Below are positions 11,668 to 21,843 of a stretch of DNA of 64,000 nt, piece after piece; within the stretch, counting starts at the first letter, position 1, and the number at the start of each line of letters is the position of its first letter. The notes beneath the pieces are model-generated. The model saw only the letters and a program-made list of their open reading frames with translations. It made no database searches and had not been told where the DNA came from. The translations under genes and the position numbers were made by a program. The stretch lies in the NCBI GenBank assembly GCA_029237695.1, contig CM055265.1:110100773-110164772 (forward strand), in the 5' to 3' direction. This DNA is from Conchocele bisecta. Lineage: Eukaryota; Mollusca; Bivalvia; Lucinida; Thyasiridae.

Positions 11668-11950
11668 ATAATTCCAGCACAAAAATATTTACACAATTCC
11701 CTAACATTTGATTGGTCGGTAGCAAGTCTCTGTCCAAAATTTATATCCCAGTAAACTCCCATGCCGAACTACTTTCCGTAACCGTGAGGCGCAGTTAAAA
11801 TAATTCTTAAGAAAACGGAAAATAAGCACATTTTCTTGATGAATTTATTTCAAATGCTGGAATTATAAGGAATGAATGGCATTTTTGTGGAATTTATCGG
11901 TGATATAAACTTGGAAAAGTCGCGGGAATACTGGACGAGGCCTTCCGAGG
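11668..11950. mobile_element. repeat family H ('gtgaggcgcagttaaaata'), reverse copy
   Basis: Contains 'aattccctaacatttgattgg', 'aactactttccgtaaccgtgaggcgcagtt', 'cattttcttgatgaatttatttc' and 'ggaatgaatggc..tttttgtggaatttatcgg', then 'gtcgcgggaatactggacgaggccttcc'. Related copies: 35050-35340, 40668-40955, 43150-43540 and 52140-52440. Confidence 0.7.
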
Positions 11951-11955
11951 CTTCT

Positions 11956-12077
11956 ATTTATCCCGTCAACACCTACAAATGGCTGTAAAATGCAAACATT
12001 GTATTGACTGGATATCAAAAATGTTTCACGGCACCGTGTTTCACGGCACATACGCACTGTGTTGACGGGATAAAAAA
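11956..12077. mobile_element. MITE with TTTATCCCGTCAACAC termini
   Basis: TTTATCCCGTCAACACCTAC on the left and GTGTTGACGGGATAAA on the right, about 120 bp, same family as 2842-2960. Confidence 0.75.
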
Positions 12078-12302
12078 TGGTGACGGTCCCCAGTTTTGCA
12101 TGCAACTTTAAGAGGAAACTTTCAATCATCCAAAGTTAAGATTTTTGCTCATGAAGTGATCCATGACCGTAAAATACTGCCCAAAATGTACCAAATATAT
12201 GGAATTCAGAGACGAATTAAATATAAAATTCGGGGACTATTTTCGATTTGGCGGGGGAGTATGTCACGGTACGTAACTCACTATGGGGTGAAGGTGTATA
12301 TT

Positions 12303-12376
12303 CGTGCCCGGTTAGCTCAGTCGGTTAGACCGATGAAAAAAGATGCAAACAAGAAGTCCCAGGTTCTATAACGATA
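12303..12376 (+). mobile_element. tRNA-derived SINE head, decayed
   Basis: 'gtgcccggttagctcagtcggttagac' is a typical tRNA 5' half with an A-box. 'cccaggttctata' sits where a B-box would be. The anticodon arm is disrupted and a hairpin MITE interrupts the unit at about 12380, so this is not a functional tRNA gene. Confidence 0.55.
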
Positions 12377-12379
12377 TGG

Positions 12380-12700
12380 CCAGTAGCCTATTTCACCAAC
12401 ATTGCAAAGTATACTTTCCTAGCAAAGTATACTTTGAGGGAGAAATTTTCAATTTTATGATAAATAAATTTATTATTTTTTATTATACTGAATTTATTAC
12501 ATTATCACAGCCATTATGGCTGTGATAATGTAATACATTCAGTATAATAATTATGCATACTTTTAATCATCAAATATATGTAGTTGTTAGTTCTATATGA
12601 AATAATGCATTTTAGGAAAAATAAATGATTACTCCCTCAAAGTATACTTTGCTAGATAAGTATACATGTACTTTGCAAGTTTGATGAAATCGGCTACTGT
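12380..12700. mobile_element. hairpin MITE family P (CAAAGTATACTTTG)
   Basis: 'gtagcctatttcaccaacattgc' is mirrored by 'gttgatgaaatcggctac'. AAAGTATACTTTGAGGGAG and CTCCCTCAAAGTATACTTT lie inside, and the apex pairs TTATTACATTATCACAGCC with GGCTGTGATAATGTAATA. Seven copies lie in the window: 12380, 13628, 19244, 49601, 49911, 50298 and about 53430. Confidence 0.85.
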
Positions 12701-13440
12701 TCCTCAGATTTTAAATCAAGTATTAGTAGGTGCATAATAATATTTAGACAAGCTACATCAACGGGGACCAGTTCAATCTGGTAATTCTGGTGCAATAGCA
12801 TTACGTATCATCCGTAAGATATATAAGGCCGTCTGTTGGGGATGACTAAGGAGTGTACAAATTGCCCGCTTATTGGTATACACTCGGGTTGGTTTGGTTG
12901 TAAGGTTGGACCCACGCCGGAGCGCCTTGGGGCGCCGTTTGACAGTCTGGGAATCTGAGAGTTACGTTAATTTCGAATAAATCCACTATACGATAATTGC
13001 AGAACTACTCCATTGTTCGCCTTAGAGAGGTTCGGTGCGATGGTGCGGTAATCCAGAGGTCCCCAGTTCGATTTCGGGCGGATGCGCATCTTTCTCGCCC
13101 TGTGGCATTTACAATTGTCACATGTGTGGTTGAACAGCTAGGGTATTGTTTCGACTCAACCCTCGACACAACCTCGTTGATCTACACCTGGTTTAAAAAA
13201 ATACCCAAGAACAAATTGGGGTTGCTATTTAGTAACAGACGACCAACATGCTGGCACAGAGTCAGCGCGGTGGCCGCGGCCTGTTTTTAATGGAAAATCG
13301 GAGGGCCCGGAGAAAAACAACAGACAAAACCGCCCGGACATAACTCAGAACCAATACCGTGAGACATTGGTTGTTGTACAGTCATCGTAGTGCTTCAAGA
13401 CTTGGCCCAGGGGTAAATTCTTCAAACTCAGTTTTTATGA
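12700..13440. other. unassigned; tRNA-like fragment possible
   Basis: Contains 'gatggtgcggtaatccagaggtccccagttcgatttcgggcgg' (13036-13080, in parts), whose 'ccagttcgatttcgg' is B-box-like and may be a second SINE remnant. An open frame at 12997-13290 runs over it but shows no protein motif. Confidence 0.35.
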
Positions 13441-14400
13441 TATCAATTCATATGCAAATATACCACCATCGGTATTAATAGTGTATACTGTTATGTAGAT
13501 TTGCATTTTGTTTTGCTACATTCTTGTAACCAATGTTTTTTTGTCATCTTTAGAGCACGAAGAACAAAACTGGGATTGGTTCCATTTTTTTCGGCAATTA
13601 CCATTTCGTATTTCAAAATGAGCGCCCTGTAGCCTATTTCATCAACATTGCAAAGTATACTTTACTAGCAAAGTATACTTTGAGGGAGTAATCATTTATT
13701 TTTCCTGAAATGCATTATTTCATATATAACTAACAAATGCATATATTTCATGATTAAAAGTATGCAGAATTATTATACTGAATTTATTACATTATCACAG
13801 CCATTAAATGGCTGTGATAATGTAATAAATTCAGTATAATAAAAATTAATAAATTTTTCAAAAAATTGAAAATTTCTCCCTCAAAGTATACTTTGCTACT
13901 AAAGTATACTTTGCAATGTTGATGAAATAGGCTACTGGTCCTGATTGATCAAGTGTTGATAGGTTGAAATAGGCTACTGGTCCTGATTGATCAAATGTTG
14001 ATGGTTGAAATACACTGGTCTGATTGATAAGTGTTGATAGGTTGAAATAGGCTACAGAAATGCTATATTCATTACATATACACTCCTAATACAGTAGAAT
14101 ATTGATTATTGTTTTGGTGATAATCATCTTTTGACCACACACAACAAAACCCGTGTTATTTTCATTTTTAACAGGTCCCATGGCGGCTATCTTAGACTTA
14201 AAAATGGCCGCCCTGAAATCGTATACAATATATTGTAATATTCATATCTACATTTATAATGCAGACAGAATGCTATTTTTTTTCGTCATCTACATACTTA
14301 AAATAATAAAATTGGGGTTGGTTCCACTTTTTCTGATGACTGGTATGGCGGACATTTTGTTTTCAAAATGGCCTCTGTGTAAATAATAATTATTTATTGT
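13440..14400 (+). repeat. left arm of a long divergent inverted repeat
   Basis: Contains 'taatagtgtatactgtta', 'tttgctacattcttg', 'acaaaactgggattggttccatttttt' and repeated 'aaaatggccgccctgaaa' units. These are inverted relative to 17050-17790, which reads 'ggaaccaacaccagttttgttg', 'aagatggcggccat' and 'ggtatacactatta'. A family P hairpin (13628-13937) is inserted in this arm. Confidence 0.65.
13628..13937. mobile_element. hairpin MITE family P
   Basis: Full copy from TGTAGCCTATTTCATCAAC to GTTGATGAAATAGGCTACTG, with apex 'cacagccattaaatggctgtg'. It is followed by two or three short repeats of 'ctggtcctgattgatcaa..gtt..gatagg..ttgaaatag'. Confidence 0.85.
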
Positions 14401-15629
14401 GTCTTCACTACGTACGGTATTTACTAAAGTGTATTTATAGTTAGGTTGTGTTTCTACTTTCTTGGAACAAAACTTCCTTGTATCATCAAAGAAAACATGA
14501 GTTGTTCCTATTGTATTCTAATTTTCAAAATGGCTGCCGTGAAAATCATATAATTATGATATAATCATAAACAAATCATTTGAACTGATTTTTTCCCAGA
14601 TTGTAATCATTATTGAAAGTAGAATGTTTATGTTTATGACTAAGGTCAATTTCAAGTCACTGTTTATGACAAACATGTTAGATTGCAAAATTGCCACTGT
14701 GTGTATACAGGATTTTCTTAATTATGGATACAGTGCTTTCAACCAGGTCCATCACCGTCTGCATTAGAGTCTACATCCTGTTGGTATTCCTGAAAGGCAG
14801 TGCTGGCACAATCACACTCAAAATGTGGGCAAAGGAGTTGCTTACATAAAATATATACCATATGCAATCTTGCATGCAGGAAAGTGTAGAAGCAATGTCG
14901 AAAATGCAGTATTTATGTCATTAAATTACTTTTTCGGCATTGAAACGCCAAGTGCACATGTTCAGTATGTGTGTAAAATGTCAGATTGATTGCCAAAACA
15001 CAGTTAGAGAGGTTGAATACACTGTATACCTAATACAGAATTGTTTGCAGGAAACTAGAAAGATGGCCACGTTGAAAAAGCAGTATTGTTCCATGGTCAT
15101 TATCATTATTTACGATTACCATATGGTCTTAAGAGATCACAACTTCAATATAAAAGGGATCTGTGCATTGATTGCCCAAATTGCGTTTCACTAGCTGAAA
15201 TTGTCATATTATCACTTGACAAAGCCAGAGACATGTAGACCTACGCATCTAGGTATGCATTATAGTTTACCACAAAGGCAAGCCAATGGCTAATGCCTTC
15301 ATATCATTGATTCTCGCAGAAAACTAGTATGCTCTGATTGAACATGAATAATGAGGCATGTTATTTGGCCACAAACTGTTTCTTTATGTGTAAGCACTGA
15401 CTGTTCAAGTGGAGTAAGATCACTTGCCTCTTATGTCCATGATATAAATACTCTATTCATGCCATCAGAGATTACAGGATATTTTACTGCTGTTGAATCA
15501 ATATGGCCTGTCAATGAAACACGTTTCTGGCAAAAAACATACGCTAACCCACGAGTCAGTAACATACATATATTCGAACTGTATTAAGGGTATGAATACA
15601 CAGGTACATGTAGTATTAACGAACTTACC

Positions 15630-16575
15630 TGTCAGTGATCACGAGTTGCGAGAAATCGCAAACTTGACTTGAGTAAGATGCACAATTGATGCTGCTAGAA
15701 AAACGAGTCTAAAGGGATAACTCAATAACTCAAATAATTTCAGAACGCAATGTCCTCAGAAAATAGTGGCGTTATGGGAATACGGAGATAAGCTGAAAGG
15801 TTCTAAACACATAATTCTGACTCCACTCGAGTCCAACATGTTGCAAGCCGTGGACAATGGCCATCTCGACATTTAGAAATGTCTTAGACGAACGCTAGAT
15901 ATTATGTTCTGGTAGAATGGTAGGATGATGTCCAATTGAAGATATAAACTGAAATGCCAAAGAGACAGACTCTGATATCACATTATGTACCAGACGACTA
16001 TCCATGACAAACTGTTGCTATAAACATTTCGACATGGAATGGAAATTAATTTCTGGTAACTGTTAACAACAACAGTCACACAGCATGAAATCTAAAATGG
16101 CCATTGGACAATTATAAGGGATTTACAGTAAGCATGGTATACCAAGTACACATGTGTCAGATGAAGTCTGCAATTTGCTTACCAGGTATTTGCTGATTTT
16201 GCAAAATAATTATATTTCCTTTACACATGCTCTATGTAGCCAATACCCCGTGTGTTAGCTGAGCGAACAGTAATCGTCGTGAAACACAGTTTCTGAAAAA
16301 CAAAAGATGAATGAACAAACCTATATTTGGGTACACTGGAATATCGAAACTCCCATAACCGGCACGGAATGGTCACCTGCACAGTTATTGGTGGGACAGC
16401 GGCTTCTATCCAGTTTACTGACCACTTGTGAGCAGGTATTGCCAAGAAATGTTTCGATGGGTGACAAAATCAGACCAAGTCATCAACAGAGCAAGAAACG
16501 CCACGATAAAGGCATAGTAGCTTTAAAATTAAAAGAGTTAAACATAGGTGACCAAGTTGGACTCCATAAATAGAG
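15630..16575 (+). pseudogene. decayed Ty3/gypsy integrase fragment
   Basis: Read across several frames, it retains a gypsy pol signature. First comes a stretch resembling the region upstream of the integrase zinc finger. Then an HHCC-like piece reads 'VDNGHLDI', a stop, then KCLRRTLDIMFW (about 15850-15915). A core-domain start reads MPKRQTLISHYVPDDYP, stop, QTVAINISTWNGN, stop, FLVTVNN (15954-16070). A C-terminal section NIETPITGTEWSPAQLLVGQ lies in the frame open at 16307-16573. At least three stops and several frameshifts are visible, and no LTRs were found. It sits between the inverted arms at 13.4-14.4 and 17.0-17.8 kb. The integrase assignment rests on family resemblance and is fairly secure; the element is dead. 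Confidence 0.75.
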
Positions 16576-17049
16576 CAACTTGTTGAGACCAGTTGCAGTC
16601 TGCTTGCACAATGCCAGGGAGAATATGAATATTACCAAAGCAATATACAAGACATTAATATACACTTTATTGGATAAAATGGATGATTTGTCATATTTTA
16701 TCTTCTTATTTTAAAGGAAAACACATGTGCTGACCCAGATATCATTTAAGAAATATAACTATAAGTTACAACAATACGTATTACATGTAAATACGTAATA
16801 CAACAATACGTAATACATGTAAATCCTTTGTGGCACACTTATTTATTACAGTACTAGTTAGCAATAATCTCAACAGTTTGTGTTCATTGTATTATGAGCA
16901 TAAGCAGAAGAAACATACAAAATATCACCACTGCATTAAACATGTATAATAAATATTAGAGTGTCAAGTTTCAAAATATACTGAAATAAGTATGCCTTTA
17001 GTTCTTATCTATAATAAATAATAATAAAAAACACCACATATAATTGATG

Positions 17050-17790
17050 TTGATGTTAAATATAAATTAATCTCAATGGCGACCATTTTGAAATTCAAAC
17101 TGGCGGTCATGCGGCTCGTAAGAAATGGAACAAACTTAAGTTTCAGCTATATGTTGTATATAGATATGTTTTCAAGTAAATACACACGTTTCAATCACAA
17201 TATCATTTGAAAGAACATAACTACAGCCACAGAAATACTAGAATGTGTAACAAATCTTTGATGTGGCGATGTACATAACATACTTAAATTTGGCGGCCAT
17301 TTTGAAGATAAAGATTACTCATAGCACAATACCAGTTAGCAATAATCTAAGCAGACTGTGATCAACGAGTATAACCAGAAGGAAAATACAAAATGTTACC
17401 ACGACATTCAAAAATGTACAATACATACTGGATTTCCAAGTTTGAAATGGCGGCCATTTTGAAAACCAAAATGCCTGGTGTCTCAAAATGTATTGAACTC
17501 ATTGTGCCAATAGTTCTTGTCCATAATAATGTGTTTTTCGCTGCGAAAACACCACTCATAATGACCTTGACCTCTAAATATAAATTTCAATGGCGGCCAT
17601 TTTTAATTTCAAGATGGCGGCCATATGGCTTACAGAAAAAAATGGAACCAACACCAGTTTTGTTGTATGTGGTCCATAGATGAAAAAAACCTGGGTTCAC
17701 ACAATGTAGCAAAAAAAATCACAAGACCTGAAATAACGACTTAACGGTATACACTATTAAGGTGTATACCGATATAATTCATGTGTAATC
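17050..17790 (-). repeat. right arm of a long divergent inverted repeat
   Basis: Built from about 250-bp units containing 'aatggcggccattttgaaa' (17075, 17300, 17445, 17590). It ends in 'aatggaaccaacaccagttttgttg', 'aatgtagcaaaaaaa' and 'ggtatacactatta', the reverse complement of the left arm at about 13460-13600. Confidence 0.65.
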
Positions 17791-18017
17791 AAAGTACTGA
17801 AAGTAATGAGCTGCGAGCACAACTGAAATGGGTGGTAAACAGTGTTTTAGTATATTCTCCTTTAAATATTTCAAATAGAGTAATTGTAGTAAATGATGTT
17901 ATGGGAAACACTCGACATATTTTGTATGTGGAGAGGGGAAGGAGCTGTATAGAAGCAGGAAGAATCCAGTAAGGCTTAGCATTTGTTTTGTATGCATTAC
18001 ATACACATCAGCATGAG

Positions 18018-18350
18018 CTCTGAAATTTTTATCAATTTTCGACATCATTTAAGGAAAATATGACTGATTTTCGAAATCAATATCGGCGAAATACGGCGAT
18101 GCGATAAGGTTGGTAATTCCATATCCGGGCTCAAGTATTGTAAATGAAAATGTACGCTATTACCACTCATTCGAAACATGCCGACGCGACGATTCAAATG
18201 AGTGAACCATCTAGACGACACGGTTCAAATGAGTGGTAACAGTATATTTTTATCAATTTTCGACATCATTTAAGGAAAATATGACTGATTTTGGAAATCA
18301 ATATCGGCGAAATACGGCGATGCAATAAGGGTGTTAATTCCATATCCGGA
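18018..18350. repeat. direct repeat pair flanking a small inverted repeat
   Basis: About 98 bp starting 'tatcaattttcgacatcatttaaggaaaatatgactgatttt' occurs at 18030 and again at 18250. Between them, 'ctattaccactcattcgaa' and 'ttcaaatgagtggtaacagt' form an inverted pair. Related 'gaccactcattt' arms appear at 52917-52970 and 61927. Confidence 0.6.
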
Positions 18351-18940
18351 TTCACTCTTCAAACACCTGTGGTTATAGTCTTGTTTTATGCAAATTTGTA
18401 CACACCGTAGTTATGAATGAAAAAAAGCCAGACAGGTGTGATTCGGGTTTACACCGTTAGGCCGTTTTATTTGTGGAAAATGAACGGCTAAATCTGAGGT
18501 TCCATTGGTTTTTCTTCAATTAATTATGTACCAAAGATATACATTCTCATAAATGTGAAATGTAAAATAGCATAACACGAGTCGTTAACAATGACCTAGA
18601 TACAAGATGTATACATACGCGCCACAAGAAGAAATAGCGCCGTGATATCTGACTGTATTTTGAGAACCGGCTACATAAGCTGTGAGAGGCGAGAACAGTA
18701 TATATTTAAAGCGAAACGTGGTATCAGTAGTATAGCCTACATAGACTATAGGCCAATATTTGAAGATGAAATCCTAAAAATAAGTAAGGCCAAAAAACGA
18801 GTAGGCAACTACCTCCTCGTGTCTCAGTGTAGTTACGGCCCTGATACGTCGTCTGGAAAAAAATGTGGATTACTAAAACATTGTTTATAATACTGAAAAA
18901 CTAATTATTTTATTTAAATTAATTACACTAGAGTTGATAA
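18350..18940. other. no gene recognised
   Basis: Contains an 82-codon open frame at 18642-18890 (+) with no splice context or clear domain. Confidence 0.35.
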
Positions 18941-18943
18941 TGT

Positions 18944-19157
18944 CTTAACCCTTAGACCGTAACACACAACAATTGTCGTCTGCTGTTGCTTTTATATATT
19001 GCCTTATTTCTCAATAACACATTAATTCTAAAGTGCTGTCAAAGCATGTTGTAAATTATTCTAAAGTGCTGACAAAGCACGTTTTTGATGATACAAATGG
19101 AAAATAGAAAATAAACAGCAGACGACAAACAACTAAGATAGCGGTGTAAGGGTTAAT
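18944..19157. mobile_element. MITE with TTAACCCTTAGACCG termini
   Basis: TTAACCCTTAGACCGTAAC on the left and GCGGTGTAAGGGTTAA on the right, with 'acaattgtcgtctgctgttgc' and 'aacagcagacgaca' inside. A second copy is at 35664-35880 and an end fragment at 48410-48455. Confidence 0.7.
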
Positions 19158-19243
19158 GGAAACGTCTTTCTATATTTGGTATAGAATGATCATTTCACAA
19201 CAAAAAATAAAGACATTTCACAATGGAATATAGCGCATGCTTC

Positions 19244-19553
19244 TGTAGCCGATTTCGTCAAAATTTCAAAGTATACTTATCTAGCAAAGTATACTTTGAG
19301 GGAGTAATCATTTATTTTTCCCAAAATGCATTATTTCATATAGAACTAACCACTGCACATATATGATGATTCAAAGTATGCAGAATTATTATACTGAATT
19401 TATTACATTATCACAGCCAAAATGGCTGTGATAATGTAATAAATTCAGTATAATACAAATTAATAAATTTATCCTTAAATTGAAAATGTCTCCCTCAAAG
19501 TATACTTTGCTAGATAAGTATACTTTGCAATGTTGGTGAAATAGGCTACTGGT
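19244..19553. mobile_element. hairpin MITE family P
   Basis: Full copy: TGTAGCCGATTTCGTC, AAAGTATACTTATCTAGC, apex 'cacagccaaaatggctgtg' and a closing GTGAAATAGGCTACTGG. Confidence 0.85.
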
Positions 19554-19716
19554 AAATTCATCAAATAAAATGGTCTCGTGATTGAGATTTGTCATTTACT
19601 TTGCATGAAACAAAATAAAACACATATATGATATCTGAGACATCATCTGAGACACCGCCAATTCAAGTTATTAAGTACTTATATGAGAAAAGCAATATGA
19701 AAGGAACTTGTGGAAC

Positions 19717-19880
19717 ATTTTCAATATTTTCCGTAATTGACGTCCAAAGTTCACGATATGTTAATAACAAATGTGGAATAGTATTCCTCATTTGCTGTGA
19801 AAGTTTCGTCAACTTTCGACGTCATTTGTGGAAAATATTACAGTTTATGTCAAAAACATTTCTTCTTTGTTACAACGTCT
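19717..19880. mobile_element. inverted-repeat MITE, TGACGTCGAAAGTTGAC family
   Basis: 'ttttccgtaattgacgtccaaagttcacg' is mirrored by 'gtcaactttcgacgtcatttgtggaaaat'. Same family as 9061-9290. Confidence 0.6.
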
Positions 19881-19926
19881 CAAACTTATGCTCCAATCGC
19901 GTTATCGCATATCCTGGACATGGTTC

Positions 19927-20176
19927 CTTTAACCCTCTGAACCCGAAAGCCCGCTATATCGGTTTATGCAAACAGTGCAGATCCAGATGAGCCGGCTCGT
20001 AACGAACCGTCTCATCAGGATCTGCACTGTTTGAAAGTAATTTTCATATTTTTGAGAAAAACAAATACCCCCTTTTTATAAATGGAATAGTTTGAAAATC
20101 ATTTTGCGATGATTGGATTGGTTGCAAAATTTAACATATCGCAGCCCATTCAGTTCCTTGGGTTGAAAGGGTTAAC
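19927..20176 (+). mobile_element. MITE with TTAACCCT(C/T)TGAACCCGAAAG end
   Basis: Starts TTAACCCTCTGAACCCGAAA and ends TTGAAAGGGTTAA. It contains the hairpin 'gtgcagatccagatgagcc..' / '..catcaggatctgcac'. An inverted copy lies at 20727-20976; others are at 45035-45285 and 51478-51717. Confidence 0.8.
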
Positions 20177-20379
20177 TATAAGGTACTGATAGTGACCTGT
20201 ACAGATCACGGAGGAGTGGAGTGTATCGTCACGCACCGATGAACCAGTTTCGCAATCAGATGAGCCGCAATAAAGTTTCATTATTATTGGATACCGCTAC
20301 TTCGAACGCAGTAAACGATTCGTAGTTTGACTTACAAGTGAATAAAGAATAACCACGAGCTATACAGGTATAGGCAATA

Positions 20380-20534
20380 GAGTATTCCAGTATAGTGTCT
20401 TTCGATATCAAGTTTATCAGGCAAGGCTAGGTAACGGGTAGGAATTCCGAGGATTGCCGAGGAATTCCTACCGTTTCCGAGCCGAGCCTGATAAACTTGA
20501 TATCAGCATACACTAAGCTGATATTCTATTTATC
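20380..20534. mobile_element. hairpin MITE (GATATCAAGTTTATCAGGC arms)
   Basis: GATATCAAGTTTATCAGGC pairs with GCCTGATAAACTTGATATC around a GC-rich 'aattccgaggattgccgaggaatt'. The same family recurs at 61665-61812. It lies inside the inverted pair 19927-20176 / 20727-20976. Confidence 0.8.
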
Positions 20535-20726
20535 AGCTAACGTGTTACACTAGCCGATGGCTAGTTTTCATTGAAAATAATGCAGATTTGTTTCTTTTGC
20601 GTCATTACACTGACGCCATTCGGTAACGTCATGTGACGACGTTCGACGATGAAAATATTTGATTAAAATATGTTTTACAGTCTGTTTCATCACTGTCTGT
20701 ACATACATGTATCTGAAATGCTGTTC

Positions 20727-20976
20727 ATTAACCCTTTCAACCCTAAGGAACTGAATGGGCTGCGATATGTTAAATTTTGCAACAAATCCAATCATCGCAA
20801 AATGATTTTCAAACTATTCCATTTATAAAAAGGGGGTATTTGTTGTTCTCAAAAATATGAAAATTACTTTCAAACAGTGCAGATCCTGATGAGACGGTTC
20901 GTTACGAGCCGGCTCATCTGGGTCTGCACTGTTTGCATAAATCGATATAGCGGGATTTCGGGTTCAAAGGGTTAAG
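20727..20976 (-). mobile_element. inverted copy of the 19927-20176 MITE
   Basis: Reads 'ttaaccctttcaaccctaaggaactgaatgg' to 'cgggttcaaagggttaa', the reverse complement of 19927-20176 with a few differences. The pair could fold into a stem of about 250 bp. Confidence 0.8.
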
Positions 20977-20999
20977 TATAATAGTCTAGTACTGGATGG

Positions 21000-21842
21000 T
21001 AGGATACAGGCTCCCGTGCGGTATGTCTGCCGAAAGTGATTTTTTTTGCTAGAAGTGCTGTTGAGGGACTTATTAAGCAGATAAAACGTGGTGGCAATTT
21101 TTCTTTTTTAACTTTTTACAGGCCGACGAAAATACCCCACCCACTTTTTTACTATTACACGCGGGTTCGCGTTCGTATCAGCTTTACATACATGATGAAA
21201 CTGATATTTTGAGTGTGATGTTATCGTCGGATGATTTAAAATCAATTAAGCAATATTCCAATGACAAGTTGTTGTTTTTTCTGTATACTTACGCGAAAAT
21301 ACCCCACCCACCTATTTGCCAGTATGAATATTGTGGATGTTTTGTAAATGTTTATGTAAATGTTGTGTGTAGCAATTATGTAAACTTTAACAGGGTATTC
21401 TTAACGAACGCATACGAAATATCTTAGGTGGCAATTTCATTTCTCATTTTTAATCGTTTACGGCCCGCGAAAATACCCCACCCACTATGTTAATATCACT
21501 TACATTTTTGCACATCCTTTGTATACGTGACAAAACTTACTGTTTGAAGACGAATAGTGTGAACCAGTGTAAAATAGCAAAGAAAAGATGGGTTGTTGTT
21601 GCCCACACAGGCTTCAAAATTGAAAAATATGCGGCCACATTAACCATTATGTATAATTGGTAACCATTGGTTACATATTATAGTAGGGTGATGTATGTAA
21701 AGACGTGTGATATGTCTGCCGAAAGTGATTTTTGGCTAAAAGTATTGTTTAGGGACTTAGTAAGCAGAAAAAACGCGGTGGCAATTTTACTTTTCATTTT
21801 TGATTTTTTTACGGGCCCGCGAAAATACCCCACCCATTGTTT
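21000..21842 (+). repeat. left arm of a large inverted-repeat element
   Basis: Repeats a block containing 'tatgtctgccgaaagtga', 'gggacttagtaagcagaaaaaacg', 'ggtggcaatttt' and 'gcgaaaataccccaccca' at about 21020-21150, 21280-21320, 21420-21490 and 21710-21840. The complementary arm is at 28443-28810. Confidence 0.65.
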
Positions 21843-21843
21843 T

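Noticed and set aside
12303..12376. Possible functional tRNA gene
   Set aside because: The A-box half is good but the anticodon arm and acceptor stem do not pair, and a MITE interrupts the 3' side; a SINE remnant is likelier.
14940..15194. 84-codon open frame upstream of the gypsy relic
   Set aside because: No retroelement motif (protease, RT or RNase H) could be identified in it.
18642..18890. 82-codon open frame whose end (SSGKKCGLLKHCL) faintly resembles a conserved segment of the second-largest RNA polymerase subunit
   Set aside because: Only about 13 residues fit, nothing upstream or downstream supports it, and there is no splice context. Chance is the simpler explanation.
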